In this document: positions 9,953 to 19,184 of the stretch, piece after piece
Position numbering within the stretch: position 1 is the first letter of the stretch
Layout: every line of letters begins with the position of its first letter
Assembly: GCA_049423065.1 (NCBI GenBank)
Contig: JBMSQB010000010.1
Location: 1-64,000, forward strand
Direction of reading: 5' to 3'
Origin: SYIM01 sp041182885
GTDB lineage: Bacteria; Pseudomonadota; Gammaproteobacteria; Burkholderiales; Burkholderiaceae_E
DNA: 64,000 nucleotides
Program-made: the position numbers and the translations under genes
Notes under the pieces: model-generated
What the model was told of the DNA's origin: nothing
Seen by the model: only the letters and a program-made list of their open reading frames with translations
Databases searched by the model: none

Positions 9953-11281
9953 ATGACGCGCACTCCGATCATCACCCGCATGCAGGTCATTCCGGTGGCC
10001 GGCCACGACAGCATGCTCCTCAATCTGAGCGGTGCGCATGCGCCTTTCTTCACCCGCAACCTGGTGGTGCTGACCGACTCGAGCGGCGCCACGGGCGTGG
10101 GCGAAGTGCCTGGCGGAGAGCGAATCCGGCAGACGCTCGAGGAAGCGCGGGCGCTGGTTGAGGGCCAGCCGCTTGGCGCATGGCGCGCCACGCTGAACGC
10201 AATGCGCACGCGCTTCGGGGAACGCGATGCAGGGGGGCGTGGCCAGCAGACCTTTGACCTGAGGGTGGCCATCCACGCGCTCACGGCCGTCGAGAGCGGG
10301 CTTCTGGATTTGCTGGGCCAGTTCGAAGGCGTGCCGCTATGCGATCTGCTGGGCGAAGGGCGGCAGCGCGATCGGGTGCAGGTGCTGGGCTATCTGTTTT
10401 ATGTTGGCGACCGAACACGAACCGATCTGGGTTATCGAGCCGAGCCCGATGCGGCCGACGCCTGGGCACAGCTTCGCAACGAGCCCGCGCTCGATGCAAG
10501 GTCCATCGTGCTGCTCGCCGAAGCGGCGTGCGCGCGCTACGGCTTTACCGACTTCAAACTCAAGGGCGGCGTGCTCCGAGGTGAAGACGAGGTCGAGGCG
10601 ATCATCGCGCTTTCCGAACGCTTTCCCGAGGCGCGCATCACGCTGGATCCCAACGGCGGCTGGCTGCTGTCGGATGCCGTACGGCTGCTTCGCGACCGGC
10701 ACCGCGAGCTTGCTTACGCCGAGGATCCATGCGGCCCAGAGCGCGGCTTCTCTGGCCGCGAGGTCATGGCCGAGTTCCGCCGCGCCACGGGTCTGCCCAC
10801 CGCGACCAACATGGTGGCCACCGACTGGCGCGAACTTGCTCACAGCCTCGCGCTTCAGTCGGTCGATATTCCCCTGGCCGATCCCCATTTCTGGACCCTT
10901 CAGGGATCGGTGCGCGTGGCCCAGATCTGCCAGATGTTCGGGCTCACCTGGGGGTCGCATTCGAACAACCACTTCGATGTGTCGCTCGCCATGTTTACCC
11001 ATTGTGCGGCGGCCGCACCGGGCCGGGTCACCGCCATTGACACGCACTGGATCTGGCAGGACGGCGAACCGCTCACGCACAATCCGCTTGCAATCCGCGA
11101 TGGCCACATTACCGTGCCAACCCGGCCGGGGCTTGGCGTGGAACTCAACCCGGAGGCGGTGGACCGCGCTCACGCGCTCTATCTGAAGCACGGGCTCGGT
11201 GCGCGCGATGACGCGCTCGCCATGCAGTATCTGATTCCCGGCTGGACCTTCGACCCCAAGCGGCCGTGCCTCGTGCGCTAG
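9953..11281 (+). CDS. gudD: glucarate dehydratase
   Basis: A 442-residue enolase-superfamily dehydratase that converts D-glucarate to 5-keto-4-deoxy-D-glucarate. Family residues are visible: the KxK base in FTDFKLKGG, metal ligands in ITLDPNGGW (Asp), AYAEDPCG (Glu) and ATNMVATDW (Asn), and the catalytic His in GSHSNNHFD. Length agrees with E. coli GudD (~446). ATG 9953 is preferred over an earlier in-frame start at 9872, which would add 27 residues with no family similarity. It is followed 25 bases later by an HpcH/HpaI aldolase, completing two steps of glucarate degradation. Confidence 0.95.
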   Translation: MTRTPIITRMQVIPVAGHDSMLLNLSGAHAPFFTRNLVVLTDSSGATGVGEVPGGERIRQTLEEARALVEGQPLGAWRATLNAMRTRFGERDAGGRGQQTFDLRVAIHALTAVESGLLDLLGQFEGVPLCDLLGEGRQRDRVQVLGYLFYVGDRTRTDLGYRAEPDAADAWAQLRNEPALDARSIVLLAEAACARYGFTDFKLKGGVLRGEDEVEAIIALSERFPEARITLDPNGGWLLSDAVRLLRDRHRELAYAEDPCGPERGFSGREVMAEFRRATGLPTATNMVATDWRELAHSLALQSVDIPLADPHFWTLQGSVRVAQICQMFGLTWGSHSNNHFDVSLAMFTHCAAAAPGRVTAIDTHWIWQDGEPLTHNPLAIRDGHITVPTRPGLGVELNPEAVDRAHALYLKHGLGARDDALAMQYLIPGWTFDPKRPCLVR

Positions 11282-11306
11282 GCCACCCCGACCAAGGAGA
11301 CCCCCC

Positions 11307-12071
11307 ATGGAACTGCCGGTGAACCGCTTCAAGCAGGCCCTGCGCGAAGGCCGAACCCAGATCGGCCTGTGGTCGCATCTGTGCAGCCCGATCAGTATCG
11401 AGATCCTTGCGCACTGCGGCTATGACTGGCTGCTGATCGACATGGAGCATTCACCCAACGATCTGCAGCAGGTGCTCTCGCAACTGCAGGCGATGACGGG
11501 TGGCAGCGCCACGCCCATCGTGCGCCCGCCCTGGAACGACATGGTCACATTCAAGCGTCTGCTCGACATCGGCGCACAGAGCCTGCTCGTGCCTTATGTG
11601 CAGACCGAGGACGAAGCGCGGCAGGCGGTTGCGTACACCCGCTATCCGCCGATGGGCGTGCGCGGCTATGCGGGCGCGCCGCGCGCCAGTCACTATGGCA
11701 GGGTGCAGGGCTACGCGCAGCGCAATCACGAGGAAATCTGCGTGCTGGTTCAGGTTGAAACCCTGCAAGGGCTTGAGAATCTGGAGTCGATCGCACGCGT
11801 CGACGGCATCGATGGGGTCTTCATCGGCCCTGGCGATCTGTCCGCCGCCATGGGGCATCTTGCCAACCCCAAACATCCCGAGGTGCTTGCCACCATCGAC
11901 CGTGCCATTGCACGAATCCGCGCCTGCGGCAAGGCAGCGGGCATTCTGACTGGCGACGAAGCGCTCGCCCGCCACTACGTCGGTCAGGGTTGTCTGTTCG
12001 TTGCAGTGGGGGCTGACCAGAATCTGCTGCGCGACAGCGCCACCGCGCTCGCAGCACGGATCCGTGCGTGA
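11307..12071 (+). CDS. garL: HpcH/HpaI-family aldolase, probably 2-dehydro-3-deoxyglucarate aldolase
   Basis: A 254-residue class II aldolase of the HpcH/HpaI family. Visible motifs are YDWLLIDMEHSPND, PIVRPPWND, PYVQTEDEARQAVAYTRYPP, VQVETLQGLENLE (the metal-ligand Glu) and GVFIGPGDLSAAMG (the metal-ligand Asp). A strong AAGGAGA site precedes the ATG. GarL cleaves keto-deoxyglucarate to pyruvate and tartronate semialdehyde. The neighbouring glucarate dehydratase favours that substrate over 2,4-dihydroxyhept-2-ene-1,7-dioate, which the same family also cleaves. Family assignment is firm; substrate is inferred from context. Confidence 0.85.
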   Translation: MELPVNRFKQALREGRTQIGLWSHLCSPISIEILAHCGYDWLLIDMEHSPNDLQQVLSQLQAMTGGSATPIVRPPWNDMVTFKRLLDIGAQSLLVPYVQTEDEARQAVAYTRYPPMGVRGYAGAPRASHYGRVQGYAQRNHEEICVLVQVETLQGLENLESIARVDGIDGVFIGPGDLSAAMGHLANPKHPEVLATIDRAIARIRACGKAAGILTGDEALARHYVGQGCLFVAVGADQNLLRDSATALAARIRA

Positions 12072-12099
12072 CGCCGCCGGTTACCGCACGCGCTGCACT

Positions 12100-12173
12100 G
12101 CCCGCCCTTCACCGCCCGCCCTTCACTGCCCACTTTGCGCGACGCCCGCTTTCCGCTAAGCCCGCTTTCCGCT
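12100..12173. repeat. short tandem repeats in the aldolase-bug intergenic gap
   Basis: Two different short repeats lie in the 186-base gap. GCCCGCCCTTCAC occurs at 12100-12112 and 12114-12126 (period 14). GCCCGCTTTCCGCT occurs at 12144-12157 and 12160-12173 (period 16), with a partial third copy near 12179. The function is unknown; they could be slippage products or a protein-binding array. Apart from these and a ribosome-binding site before 12258, I see nothing in this gap. Confidence 0.6.
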
Positions 12174-12257
12174 GTCAGCGCTTTCCGCAACACCCACTTA
12201 ACAGCAGCGGGCCGGTCCGCTAGAGTCCGGCGTGATCCGCCCAAGGAGCCTCCGACC

Positions 12258-13217
12258 ATGATCCGTCATCTGCTCGTCTTCGCCCTGTCAGTCTGCTGTC
12301 TGTCGGGCGCGCTTGCGCAAGGCTACCCGTCCCGCCCGGTGCGGATCGTGGTGCCGGCATCGGCCGGTGGCACGGTCGACCTCCTCACACGCGCCGTGGC
12401 GCTCAAGCTCGCCGACCATCTGGGCCAACCCACCGTGATCGAGAACCGCGCGGGCGCCACCACCAGCATTGCCGAGGAATACGTGGTGCGCCAGCCGGCC
12501 GACGGCTACACGCTCATGATGTCCGGCATCACACTTGCCACGCAGCCCTTCATGCGGGCGAACCTGCCTTACGACCCACAACGCGATCTCGCCATGATTT
12601 CGCTGGTGGCGGTGTCGGGCAATGTGATCGTGGTCAATCCCAGCCTGCCGGCCCAGACGGTGCCGGAACTGATCGCGCTCGCCAAGGCCAGCCCGCGACC
12701 GCTTCTCTACGGCACTGCTGCGTTCGGGGCCACCGGTCATCTTGCGGCCGAGATGTTCAACCTGATGGCGGGGACCAAACTCTCGCAGGTGCCGTACAAG
12801 GGAGCTGCGCCGGCACTCAATGATCTGATCGCCGGACAGATCGACATGACCTTCGACAACATTCCGGCGGCCATCAACCATATTCGCTCGGGCCGGATCC
12901 GCGCGATCGCCGTCACCTCCCCACGACGTGACCGGCAACTGCCTGATGTGCCCACCATTGCGGAGGCCGGTCTTGCCGGCTATGAGATCGTCGCCTGGTT
13001 CGGGCTGGTCGCCCCGGCAGGCACCCCGGCCGACATCATTGCCCGACTGAATGCCGACACCCTGAAAACCCTCAAGGATCCCACCGTGCTCGACCGGCTC
13101 GAAAAGCTGGGCTTCGAAGCGGTGGGCAATTCGCCGGCGGAATTTGCCGCCTATGTTCGCGCGCAGGCCGACACCCTTGGCAAGGTGATCCGGAACGCGG
13201 GCATCAAGCCACAGTAG
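12258..13217 (+). CDS. Bug/TctC-family substrate-binding protein preceding livGFHM
   Basis: A 319-residue periplasmic binding protein with a Sec signal (MIRHLLVFALSVCCLSG, cleavage near GALAQG). Bug-family loops are RPVRIVVPASAGGTVD and LYGTAAFGATGHLAAE. AAGGAG lies ahead of ATG 12258. It stands 19 bases upstream of a complete Liv-type ABC transporter (ATPases and permeases) that has no LivJ/LivK-type binding protein. The pairing therefore suggests that this Bug protein feeds the ABC permease, which is not its usual partner type. Confidence 0.9.
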   Translation: MIRHLLVFALSVCCLSGALAQGYPSRPVRIVVPASAGGTVDLLTRAVALKLADHLGQPTVIENRAGATTSIAEEYVVRQPADGYTLMMSGITLATQPFMRANLPYDPQRDLAMISLVAVSGNVIVVNPSLPAQTVPELIALAKASPRPLLYGTAAFGATGHLAAEMFNLMAGTKLSQVPYKGAAPALNDLIAGQIDMTFDNIPAAINHIRSGRIRAIAVTSPRRDRQLPDVPTIAEAGLAGYEIVAWFGLVAPAGTPADIIARLNADTLKTLKDPTVLDRLEKLGFEAVGNSPAEFAAYVRAQADTLGKVIRNAGIKPQ

Positions 13218-13236
13218 TACGGCGGCCACCGACGTT

Positions 13237-14007
13237 GTGGCTGCGCCCCTTCTCAGGATCGATCGGTTGCGCGTGCGCTTTGGCGGCGTGCTCGCGATCG
13301 ACGGGGTGAGCTTCGACCTCGCGGCAGGCGAGATCGTCGGACTGGTGGGCCCCAATGGCGCGGGCAAGACCACGCTCCTCAACTGCATCAGCCGGCTTCA
13401 GGCGCCCGAGGCGGGTGATCTCGTCTTCTGCGGCCAGTCACTCCTTGCAGTGCAGGCCCACGCGCTCGCCGGGCTTGGCATTGCGCGCACCTTTCAGAAC
13501 CTTGCATTGTTCGGTTCGATGTCGGTACGCGACAACGTGCTCGCCGGCACCCAGCCCAGACATCGCGCAGGCCTGGTCGCACACGCACTGGCCCTGGCCA
13601 CGGTGAGGCGCGAGGCGCAGGATGCAGAAGCCGAAGCCGACCGGCTGCTCGAGGCCTGCGCGCTCAGCCCGGTGGCGAAGCAACCGGTAAGCGAGCTTTC
13701 CCTGGGTATGCGAAGGCGGGTCGAGCTCGCCCGCGCGCTCGCCTCTGCACCCCGGCTTCTGCTGCTCGATGAGCCCGCAAGCGGACTCACGGTGGACGAG
13801 ACCGATCAACTGGCCGCGAGCCTGCTTGCGCTTCGCGAACGCACCGGTCTGGCCGTGCTGATGATCGAGCACCGGATGCGGCTGGTGTCAGCGCTCTGCG
13901 ATCGGGTGATCGCTCTCGATTTCGGCTCGATCATCGCCGACGGCCCGCCCGGGCATGTCCGGACCCATCCGGAGGTCATCGCTGCGTGGCTGGGCACGCG
14001 CCGATGA
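13237..14007 (+). CDS. livG: branched-chain amino acid-type ABC transporter ATPase LivG
   Basis: A 256-residue ABC ATPase of the LivG class. Walker A is GPNGAGKTT, the LivG-typical IARTFQNLALF follows, the signature is LSLGMRRRVELARAL (SLGM in place of SGGQ) and Walker B is LLLLDEPASGL. The GTG at 13237 is the first usable start after the preceding stop; no strong Shine-Dalgarno is seen. The stop overlaps livF by ATGA. Liv-type systems carry amino acids, amides, urea or aromatic acids; the atypical binding protein upstream makes the substrate uncertain. Confidence 0.92.
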   Translation: MAAPLLRIDRLRVRFGGVLAIDGVSFDLAAGEIVGLVGPNGAGKTTLLNCISRLQAPEAGDLVFCGQSLLAVQAHALAGLGIARTFQNLALFGSMSVRDNVLAGTQPRHRAGLVAHALALATVRREAQDAEAEADRLLEACALSPVAKQPVSELSLGMRRRVELARALASAPRLLLLDEPASGLTVDETDQLAASLLALRERTGLAVLMIEHRMRLVSALCDRVIALDFGSIIADGPPGHVRTHPEVIAAWLGTRR

Positions 14008-14717
14008 GCGAGCTCCTCGCCATTGAGAATCTCACCGCCGGCTATGGCGACATCACGGTACTGCGAGACATCACGCTGTCGATCGCTCCCGGACAGGTGG
14101 TGGCGCTCCTTGGCGCCAACGGCGCGGGCAAGACGACGCTGCTTCGCGCGGTGAGCGGACTGGTGGAAAGTGCCGGCGCGATCCGGTTTGCCGGGCGCCC
14201 GCTATCGGGTCTGCCACCGGAGTCGATCGCGCAGCGCGGCGTCGCGCATGTGCCCGAGGGGCGCGGCACCTTCGTTCACCTGACGGTGGACGAGAACCTT
14301 CAGCTGGGGGCGTGGCTGCGACGCGACCGCGCGGGTATCGCCGCGGATCGCGAGCGGATGTTTCAGCACTTTCCGCGCCTGAAAGAACGACTGCGTCAGC
14401 AGGCGGGCACCCTGTCGGGTGGCGAGCAGCAGATGCTCGCCATCGCCCGCGGGCTGATGTCGCGACCGAGGCTGCTGCTGCTCGATGAGCCCTCGTTCGG
14501 GCTCGCCCCGAAGCTGGTGAGCGAGCTTTTCGAGGCACTCGCCACCATTCGCGATCAGGAGCAGATGGCGATGCTGGTGGTGGAACAGAACGCGCAGGCG
14601 GCGCTCGAGCTCGCGGACAGCGCCTGTCTGCTCGAGGTCGGAAGACTCGTCACCCGCGGGTCGGCGCAAGCGCTGCGGGATGACCCCCGCGTGCAGCATG
14701 CCTATCTGGGCGATTGA
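14004..14717 (+). CDS. livF: branched-chain amino acid-type ABC transporter ATPase LivF
   Basis: A 237-residue second ATPase. It has Walker A GANGAGKTT, the LivF-type VAHVPEGRGTF, signature LSGGEQQMLAIARGL, Walker B LLLLDEPSFGLAP and H-loop-region residues near MLVVEQNAQAAL. Translation starts in the ATGA overlap with livG. It pairs with LivG as a heterodimeric motor for the LivH-LivM permease. Confidence 0.94.
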   Translation: MSELLAIENLTAGYGDITVLRDITLSIAPGQVVALLGANGAGKTTLLRAVSGLVESAGAIRFAGRPLSGLPPESIAQRGVAHVPEGRGTFVHLTVDENLQLGAWLRRDRAGIAADRERMFQHFPRLKERLRQQAGTLSGGEQQMLAIARGLMSRPRLLLLDEPSFGLAPKLVSELFEALATIRDQEQMAMLVVEQNAQAALELADSACLLEVGRLVTRGSAQALRDDPRVQHAYLGD

Positions 14718-14722
14718 GACCC

Positions 14723-15601
14723 ATGACCCCCGAGGTTTTTCTTCATCAGCTGTTCGCCGGCCTCACCGCCGGTGCGATCTATGCCAGTCTGGCCGTTGCC
14801 CTGGTGATGGTGTGGCGAAGCACCCATCACCTGAATTTCGCGCAAGGCGAGATGGCGATGTTTTCAACCTATGTCGCGCTCGCACTGATCGAAGCGGGGC
14901 TCGGCTACTGGACTGCATTCGCGGCAACGCTGGTGGTGTCATTCATCGCCTCGGCCGCGATCGAACGCCTGATCGTCGCGCCCGTTGCGCGTTCGCAGCC
15001 ACTGGCGACAGTCATTGTTTTTGTGGCGCTCCTCGCAATCTTTCACAGCCTCGCCTCCTGGCTGTTCACCCCGGTGCTGCGGGAGTTCCCAAGCCCGTTT
15101 CCGGCCGGCACCCTCCCCGGCTTTCCTTACCTGTCGGGCCACGCGGCGGGCGTGGTGGCCCTTGCGCTCATCGAGCTCGCCGCGGTCTGGCTTTTCTTCC
15201 GCTTCACGCGGCTCGGGCTTGCCATGCGCGCAGTCGCACAGAATCCGGTCTCAAGCCGGCTGGTGGGCATTTCTGCGGGCCGCATGCTTGCACTTGGCTG
15301 GGGGCTCGCCGGCGTGCTCGGCGCATGCGCCGGGATGATGATCGCCCCCATCGTTTATCTCGACCCGAACATGATGGCGGGCGTCCTTCTGTACGGGTTT
15401 GCTGCCACGCTGCTGGGTGGCATCGACAATCCCTGGGGGGCGGCAGCGGGTGGGCTGATCGTGGGTCTGCTCGACGCCCTGGTGGGCGCCTGGCTGATTG
15501 GTCCGGAACTCAAGCTGAGCTTTGCGCTTGCCCTCATCGTGGCGGTGCTGCTGGTCAGACCTGCCGGCCTCTTCGCCCGCACGCAGGTTTCGCGGGTATG
15601 A
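14723..15601 (+). CDS. livH: branched-chain amino acid-type ABC transporter permease LivH
   Basis: A 292-residue inner-membrane permease with about eight hydrophobic segments. Family motifs are the N-terminal GLTAGAIYASLAVALVMVW, NFAQGEMAMFSTY and the cytoplasmic-loop GLAMRAVAQNPVSSRLVGI. ATG 14723 follows the livF stop by five bases; the TTG nine bases earlier overlaps livF and is less likely. Part of the bug-livGFHM operon. Confidence 0.93.
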   Translation: MTPEVFLHQLFAGLTAGAIYASLAVALVMVWRSTHHLNFAQGEMAMFSTYVALALIEAGLGYWTAFAATLVVSFIASAAIERLIVAPVARSQPLATVIVFVALLAIFHSLASWLFTPVLREFPSPFPAGTLPGFPYLSGHAAGVVALALIELAAVWLFFRFTRLGLAMRAVAQNPVSSRLVGISAGRMLALGWGLAGVLGACAGMMIAPIVYLDPNMMAGVLLYGFAATLLGGIDNPWGAAAGGLIVGLLDALVGAWLIGPELKLSFALALIVAVLLVRPAGLFARTQVSRV

Positions 15602-15605
15602 ACGC

Positions 15606-16571
15606 ATGACATCCGGTTTTCAAGCGGAGAGGCTGCGCCGGCTGTGGGCCATGATCGCGCTTGGGCTCGCCCTCGCCGCGCCCTGGCTGGTGTCGGACTA
15701 CCGGCTCTTTCAGCTCACCCAGGTCTGCGTGCTCGCAATTGCCATGCTGGGGCTCAATCTCCTCACCGGCTGGTGCGGGCAGATCTCGCTTGGCCACGGC
15801 GCATTCTTCGCGCTCGGCGCCTATTTCAGCGCGTGGCTCATGCAACAGCTGGGTCTGCCCGACTGGCTCACCCTGCCTGGCAGTGCCGCCCTCTGTTTTG
15901 CCGCCGGCTGGCTGTTCGGACTGCCGGCGGCGCGGCTCGAGGGGCTCTATCTGGCCCTCGCAAGTTTTGCGCTCGCGGTCGCGGTGCCGCAGCTCTGCAA
16001 GCACCCGCTGCTCGCGCCCTGGACCGGTGGCAGCAACGGGCTCGTGCTCGATGCGGTGCAGGCGCCTGCGCTCTGGCCGCTGTCGGCTGAGCGCTGGGCT
16101 TACGCACTGGCTCTCGGCACGCTGCTCGCGGGCATGGTGCTCACCGACCGGCTGGTGCGCGGACAGCTCGGGCTTGCAATGCGCGCCCTTCGCGACCATC
16201 CGACCGCCGCCGCAACAATCGGCGTTCACGGCGCGCAACTCAAGGCCCAGCTGTTCGGAATCAGTGCAATGTTTGCCGGTATTGCCGGGGCGCTCAGCGC
16301 GATCACGGTGCGCTACGTGGGGCCCGACAGCTTCGACATGTTTCTGTCGATTTCACTTCTGGTGGGCATTGTGGTGGGCGGTCTGGCCTCGATCACAGGC
16401 AGCCTGGTGGGCGCGCTCTTCGTGCAGTTCGTTCCCCACAGCGCAGAACAGGTGTCGCGCGAAGCGGCGTGGGCAATCTATGGCGGGTGTCTGCTGATTG
16501 CCCTCTGGGTGGCGCCCGGCGGCGTGGCCGGGCTGCTGCGACGGATGACCGGCGGGCGGACTAAGGGTTGA
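15606..16571 (+). CDS. livM: branched-chain amino acid-type ABC transporter permease LivM
   Basis: A 321-residue inner-membrane permease with multiple transmembrane segments. It has the LivM motifs GLNLLTGWCGQISLGHGAFF and GLAMRALRDHPTAAATIGV. The start at 15606 (ATG four bases after the livH stop) is chosen because the upstream in-frame extension lies inside livH and has no LivM similarity. The 3' end overlaps the convergent bug gene by 11 bases. Confidence 0.93.
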   Translation: MTSGFQAERLRRLWAMIALGLALAAPWLVSDYRLFQLTQVCVLAIAMLGLNLLTGWCGQISLGHGAFFALGAYFSAWLMQQLGLPDWLTLPGSAALCFAAGWLFGLPAARLEGLYLALASFALAVAVPQLCKHPLLAPWTGGSNGLVLDAVQAPALWPLSAERWAYALALGTLLAGMVLTDRLVRGQLGLAMRALRDHPTAAATIGVHGAQLKAQLFGISAMFAGIAGALSAITVRYVGPDSFDMFLSISLLVGIVVGGLASITGSLVGALFVQFVPHSAEQVSREAAWAIYGGCLLIALWVAPGGVAGLLRRMTGGRTKG

Positions 16572-17562
16572 GCGAAATACCGCCCTTCCTGATGATCGCT
16601 CCCCACTTCGCGATGTCGTCGGCCATGACACGTGCCATGTCCTCAGGCGAGGATTCCCGCGGCTCGGCGCCCAGATCGGAGAAGCGGCTGCGCACCGCCG
16701 GATCGCGAAGCGCCACATTGACATCGGCATTGAGCCGATCGACATAAGCCCGGGCAATGCCGCGCGGCGCAATCAGCGCAAACCAGGCTGCGGACTCATA
16801 CTCGGGCAGACCCGCTTCGGCCGCCGTCGGCACATTGGGTAGCGCAGGCAGACGCGATTTGGCCGCCACGGCAAGCGGGCGAACCTTTGCGCCCTGAATG
16901 GAGCCCAGCACGTTGGGGAGCAGCTGAAAGCTCACCGGTACCCGGCCCGACACCAGATCGGTCACCAGGTTGCCGGTCACCCGATACGGCACATGCGTCA
17001 TGCGGGCGCCGATCAGCTGCTCGAAGAAGGCTCCTGCGAGATGCTGGGAGCTTCCGGGACCCACCGAACCGTAGCCCACGTCCGGCGTCTTCTTCAGATA
17101 GTCGATCAGCCGGGTGAGCGAATCGATTGGCAGTTCAGCACTGACCACCACAATGTTGGGCAGCACGGCAACCACGCCGATCGGCTGCAGATCCTTCTCG
17201 GGGTCGTAGCCGAGCTCGGCGTTGAGGATCTTGTTCACCGCAAGCGGACCCGAGGTACTGAACCCGATCGTGAGTCCGTCGGGCTCAGCGCGCACCACCG
17301 AGAGCGTTCCCACATTGCCGCCTGCCGCCGGCCGGTTCAGATAGACAAAACTTCGGCCGCTGTTGGCGGCTACCTTGTCGAGCAGGAATCGGCCGATGAC
17401 ATCGCTCGCGCTCCCTGCGGAGAACGGAACGATGACGCTGATCGGTTTGGAGGCAGCCTGCTGAGCCTGGGCCTGGGCGGTATTGCCCACCCACGCGGCA
17501 GTCAGCAACATCCCGAGGGCACCGGCCGCGGTCCGCGCGCCCAGTTTGCGAAGAAGGTTCAT
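16561..17562 (-). CDS. Bug/TctC-family substrate-binding protein following a Rieske oxygenase
   Basis: A 333-residue periplasmic binding protein. A long signal peptide with a hydrophobic core (AAGALGMLLTAAWVG) and a probable cleavage site near NTAQAQAQ is followed by the loops PISVIVPFSAGSASDVIG and GYGSVGPGSSQHLAG. It is 49 bases downstream of a Rieske oxygenase on the same strand. This fits uptake of the aromatic acid that the oxygenase attacks, as TphC does for terephthalate; the ligand is not determined. There are no TctA/B genes nearby. Confidence 0.92.
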   Translation of the reverse strand: MNLLRKLGARTAAGALGMLLTAAWVGNTAQAQAQQAASKPISVIVPFSAGSASDVIGRFLLDKVAANSGRSFVYLNRPAAGGNVGTLSVVRAEPDGLTIGFSTSGPLAVNKILNAELGYDPEKDLQPIGVVAVLPNIVVVSAELPIDSLTRLIDYLKKTPDVGYGSVGPGSSQHLAGAFFEQLIGARMTHVPYRVTGNLVTDLVSGRVPVSFQLLPNVLGSIQGAKVRPLAVAAKSRLPALPNVPTAAEAGLPEYESAAWFALIAPRGIARAYVDRLNADVNVALRDPAVRSRFSDLGAEPRESSPEDMARVMADDIAKWGAIIRKGGISLNP

Positions 17563-17611
17563 CCTGGTCTCCTGTTGATGTTCGAATGATGGGGTCAGAT
17601 GCGCCCGGGTG

Positions 17612-18907
17612 TCAGGCGATCAGGCCGCTGGCCGAGCCGAAGCGTGCTTCCATTACCTGCTCGAGCGACTGGCTGGCCGGTGTATGCGCGCCCCCCCCGC
17701 GAACGCGATACGCCTCGGCGCGTCCGGGTGCGGCAGGCGCCTGTCCGGCGGCAAGCGCGCGCGCCTCGCCGAGCAGAAGACGCCGGAAATGAACGATTGC
17801 GATGTCGGTGGCGGTCAGGTGCTCGCGCGTGCGATCGGCAATCACGCCCTGGCTCTCCTGCGCCATCTGGTCCTGTTCGGCAATGCCGCGTACACCGGTA
17901 AACGAGACGGTGCGCTGCTCTTCGCGAGACAGCAGGTAGTCGTTGCCGCGATTGCGAAGCGGCACATAGCCCGCACCGAGTTCCGCAAACTGGCCGTAGC
18001 CGCCCCTTGCGTAGCGTTCGCGCTCGGCCTCGCCAAGCGGCCGATCGGGATGCCAGGCATAGGTGTAGATCCAGCAACGGCTGTCATCGATCGGCGTCCA
18101 GGTATAGCCGTAGAGGGTTTCACCGGGCATGGCCGAGGGCGTGATCGAGTGGGTGGGCAACATGTACTGGGTGAGCCGCCAGTAGTGGTCTCCAGGGTCG
18201 GCGTGGCGGGCGCCGCCGATCAGGAACCCCACCTCATGGTCAATCAGCTTGAAGCGCGGCATGGGGTCGTTGCGCAGCCACCTGAGCCGCGCCACGTCGG
18301 CGGCCACCGCGGGATTGTCATCGCGCAGCTGCGCGGGCGCAGGCATGTGGAGAAACGAAAAATGCGCGGTATCGAGTGCGCCTTCCATGGAGTGCGTCCA
18401 GTTGCACTCGACCAGCCGCTTGGTGACGAAGCGGTGCGAGGCTGGCACGAGCCCCGCTTCGAGCTGCGGCACGCTTGCCGGACGCCCGTCCTCGGGGCCC
18501 AGATAGGCCCAGACCATGCCGGCAAACTCGGCGGTGGGGCAGGCCCGGATGCGCATCTTGCCGTGGAGTGCCGAGCCCGGCGGCACATTGGGCATATCGA
18601 TGCAAGCGCCGTCGGTGGCGAACTTCCAGCCGTGATAGACGCAGCGCAGCCCCCCTTCCTCGTTCCGGCCGTAGAACAGATTCGCACCGCGGTGCGCGCA
18701 CGCCGGATCGAGGAGACCGGTGCGACCAGCCGAATCGCGAAACAGCACCCAGTCTTCGCCAAGGACACGCACCCGGATCGGCGTGCAATCGGCGTCGGGC
18801 ACTTCTTCGCTCAGCGCAACAGGATGCCAGTACCGCCGGAGATACTCGCCCATGACGGTGCCGGGGCCGCTTGCGATCAGAAGCGCGTTGTCCTGGGCGG
18901 AGAGCAT
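17612..18907 (-). CDS. Rieske 2Fe-2S ring-hydroxylating oxygenase, large subunit
   Basis: A 431-residue oxygenase alpha subunit. The N-terminal Rieske domain has both cluster motifs, CAHRG and CVYHGWK, about 20 residues apart. The catalytic domain contains NWTHSMEGALDTAHFSFLH, which supplies the bridging Asp and the two His iron ligands of the phthalate-dioxygenase/vanillate-demethylase type. No reductase or ferredoxin gene is adjacent, so the electron donor lies elsewhere. The substrate is unknown; one-component aromatic-acid hydroxylases or O-demethylases are the closest type. It is first in a two-gene unit with a Bug binding protein. Confidence 0.9.
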   Translation of the reverse strand: MLSAQDNALLIASGPGTVMGEYLRRYWHPVALSEEVPDADCTPIRVRVLGEDWVLFRDSAGRTGLLDPACAHRGANLFYGRNEEGGLRCVYHGWKFATDGACIDMPNVPPGSALHGKMRIRACPTAEFAGMVWAYLGPEDGRPASVPQLEAGLVPASHRFVTKRLVECNWTHSMEGALDTAHFSFLHMPAPAQLRDDNPAVAADVARLRWLRNDPMPRFKLIDHEVGFLIGGARHADPGDHYWRLTQYMLPTHSITPSAMPGETLYGYTWTPIDDSRCWIYTYAWHPDRPLGEAERERYARGGYGQFAELGAGYVPLRNRGNDYLLSREEQRTVSFTGVRGIAEQDQMAQESQGVIADRTREHLTATDIAIVHFRRLLLGEARALAAGQAPAAPGRAEAYRVRGGGAHTPASQSLEQVMEARFGSASGLIA

Positions 18908-19184
18908 CAGCGTGGTCCTTTCAGAAAAGTTCGGCAGGGCCCCGGTTCAACCCGGCACGCCCAAGTCTGGCCCATTGGCGCGGATGCGCCTGCCGTGTTT
19001 CGCGCGCCCGGCTCGTTACCCTGTCGGTGCCCTCGATTGTCAGTCGCTGCGCTGCGCCGATCAAGCCCGCCCGCCGAGCCAGGCGTTTCAGTGCCCGCCG
19101 CGCCACAAGTCTTTTAATATGATGCCGATACAACCGGTTCAGCCATCCACCCACCCAGGCCGCAAGGCCGCCGGGAGCCTGTTC
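18908..19184. promoter_or_regulatory. divergent intergenic region between the Rieske oxygenase and phnD1
   Basis: This 277-base gap holds promoters for both directions. An AT-rich patch at 19111-19124 contains TAATAT and TATGAT, usable as a -10 for phnD1, but no -35 at standard spacing is visible. A GGGAG site lies about ten bases before ATG 19185. I see no convincing operator or stem-loop. Confidence 0.35.

Noticed and set aside
18908..19184. Pho box upstream of the first phnD
   Set aside because: CTGTCGG and TTGTCAG occur, but their GTC cores are 16 bases apart, not 11, so they do not form a PhoB site.
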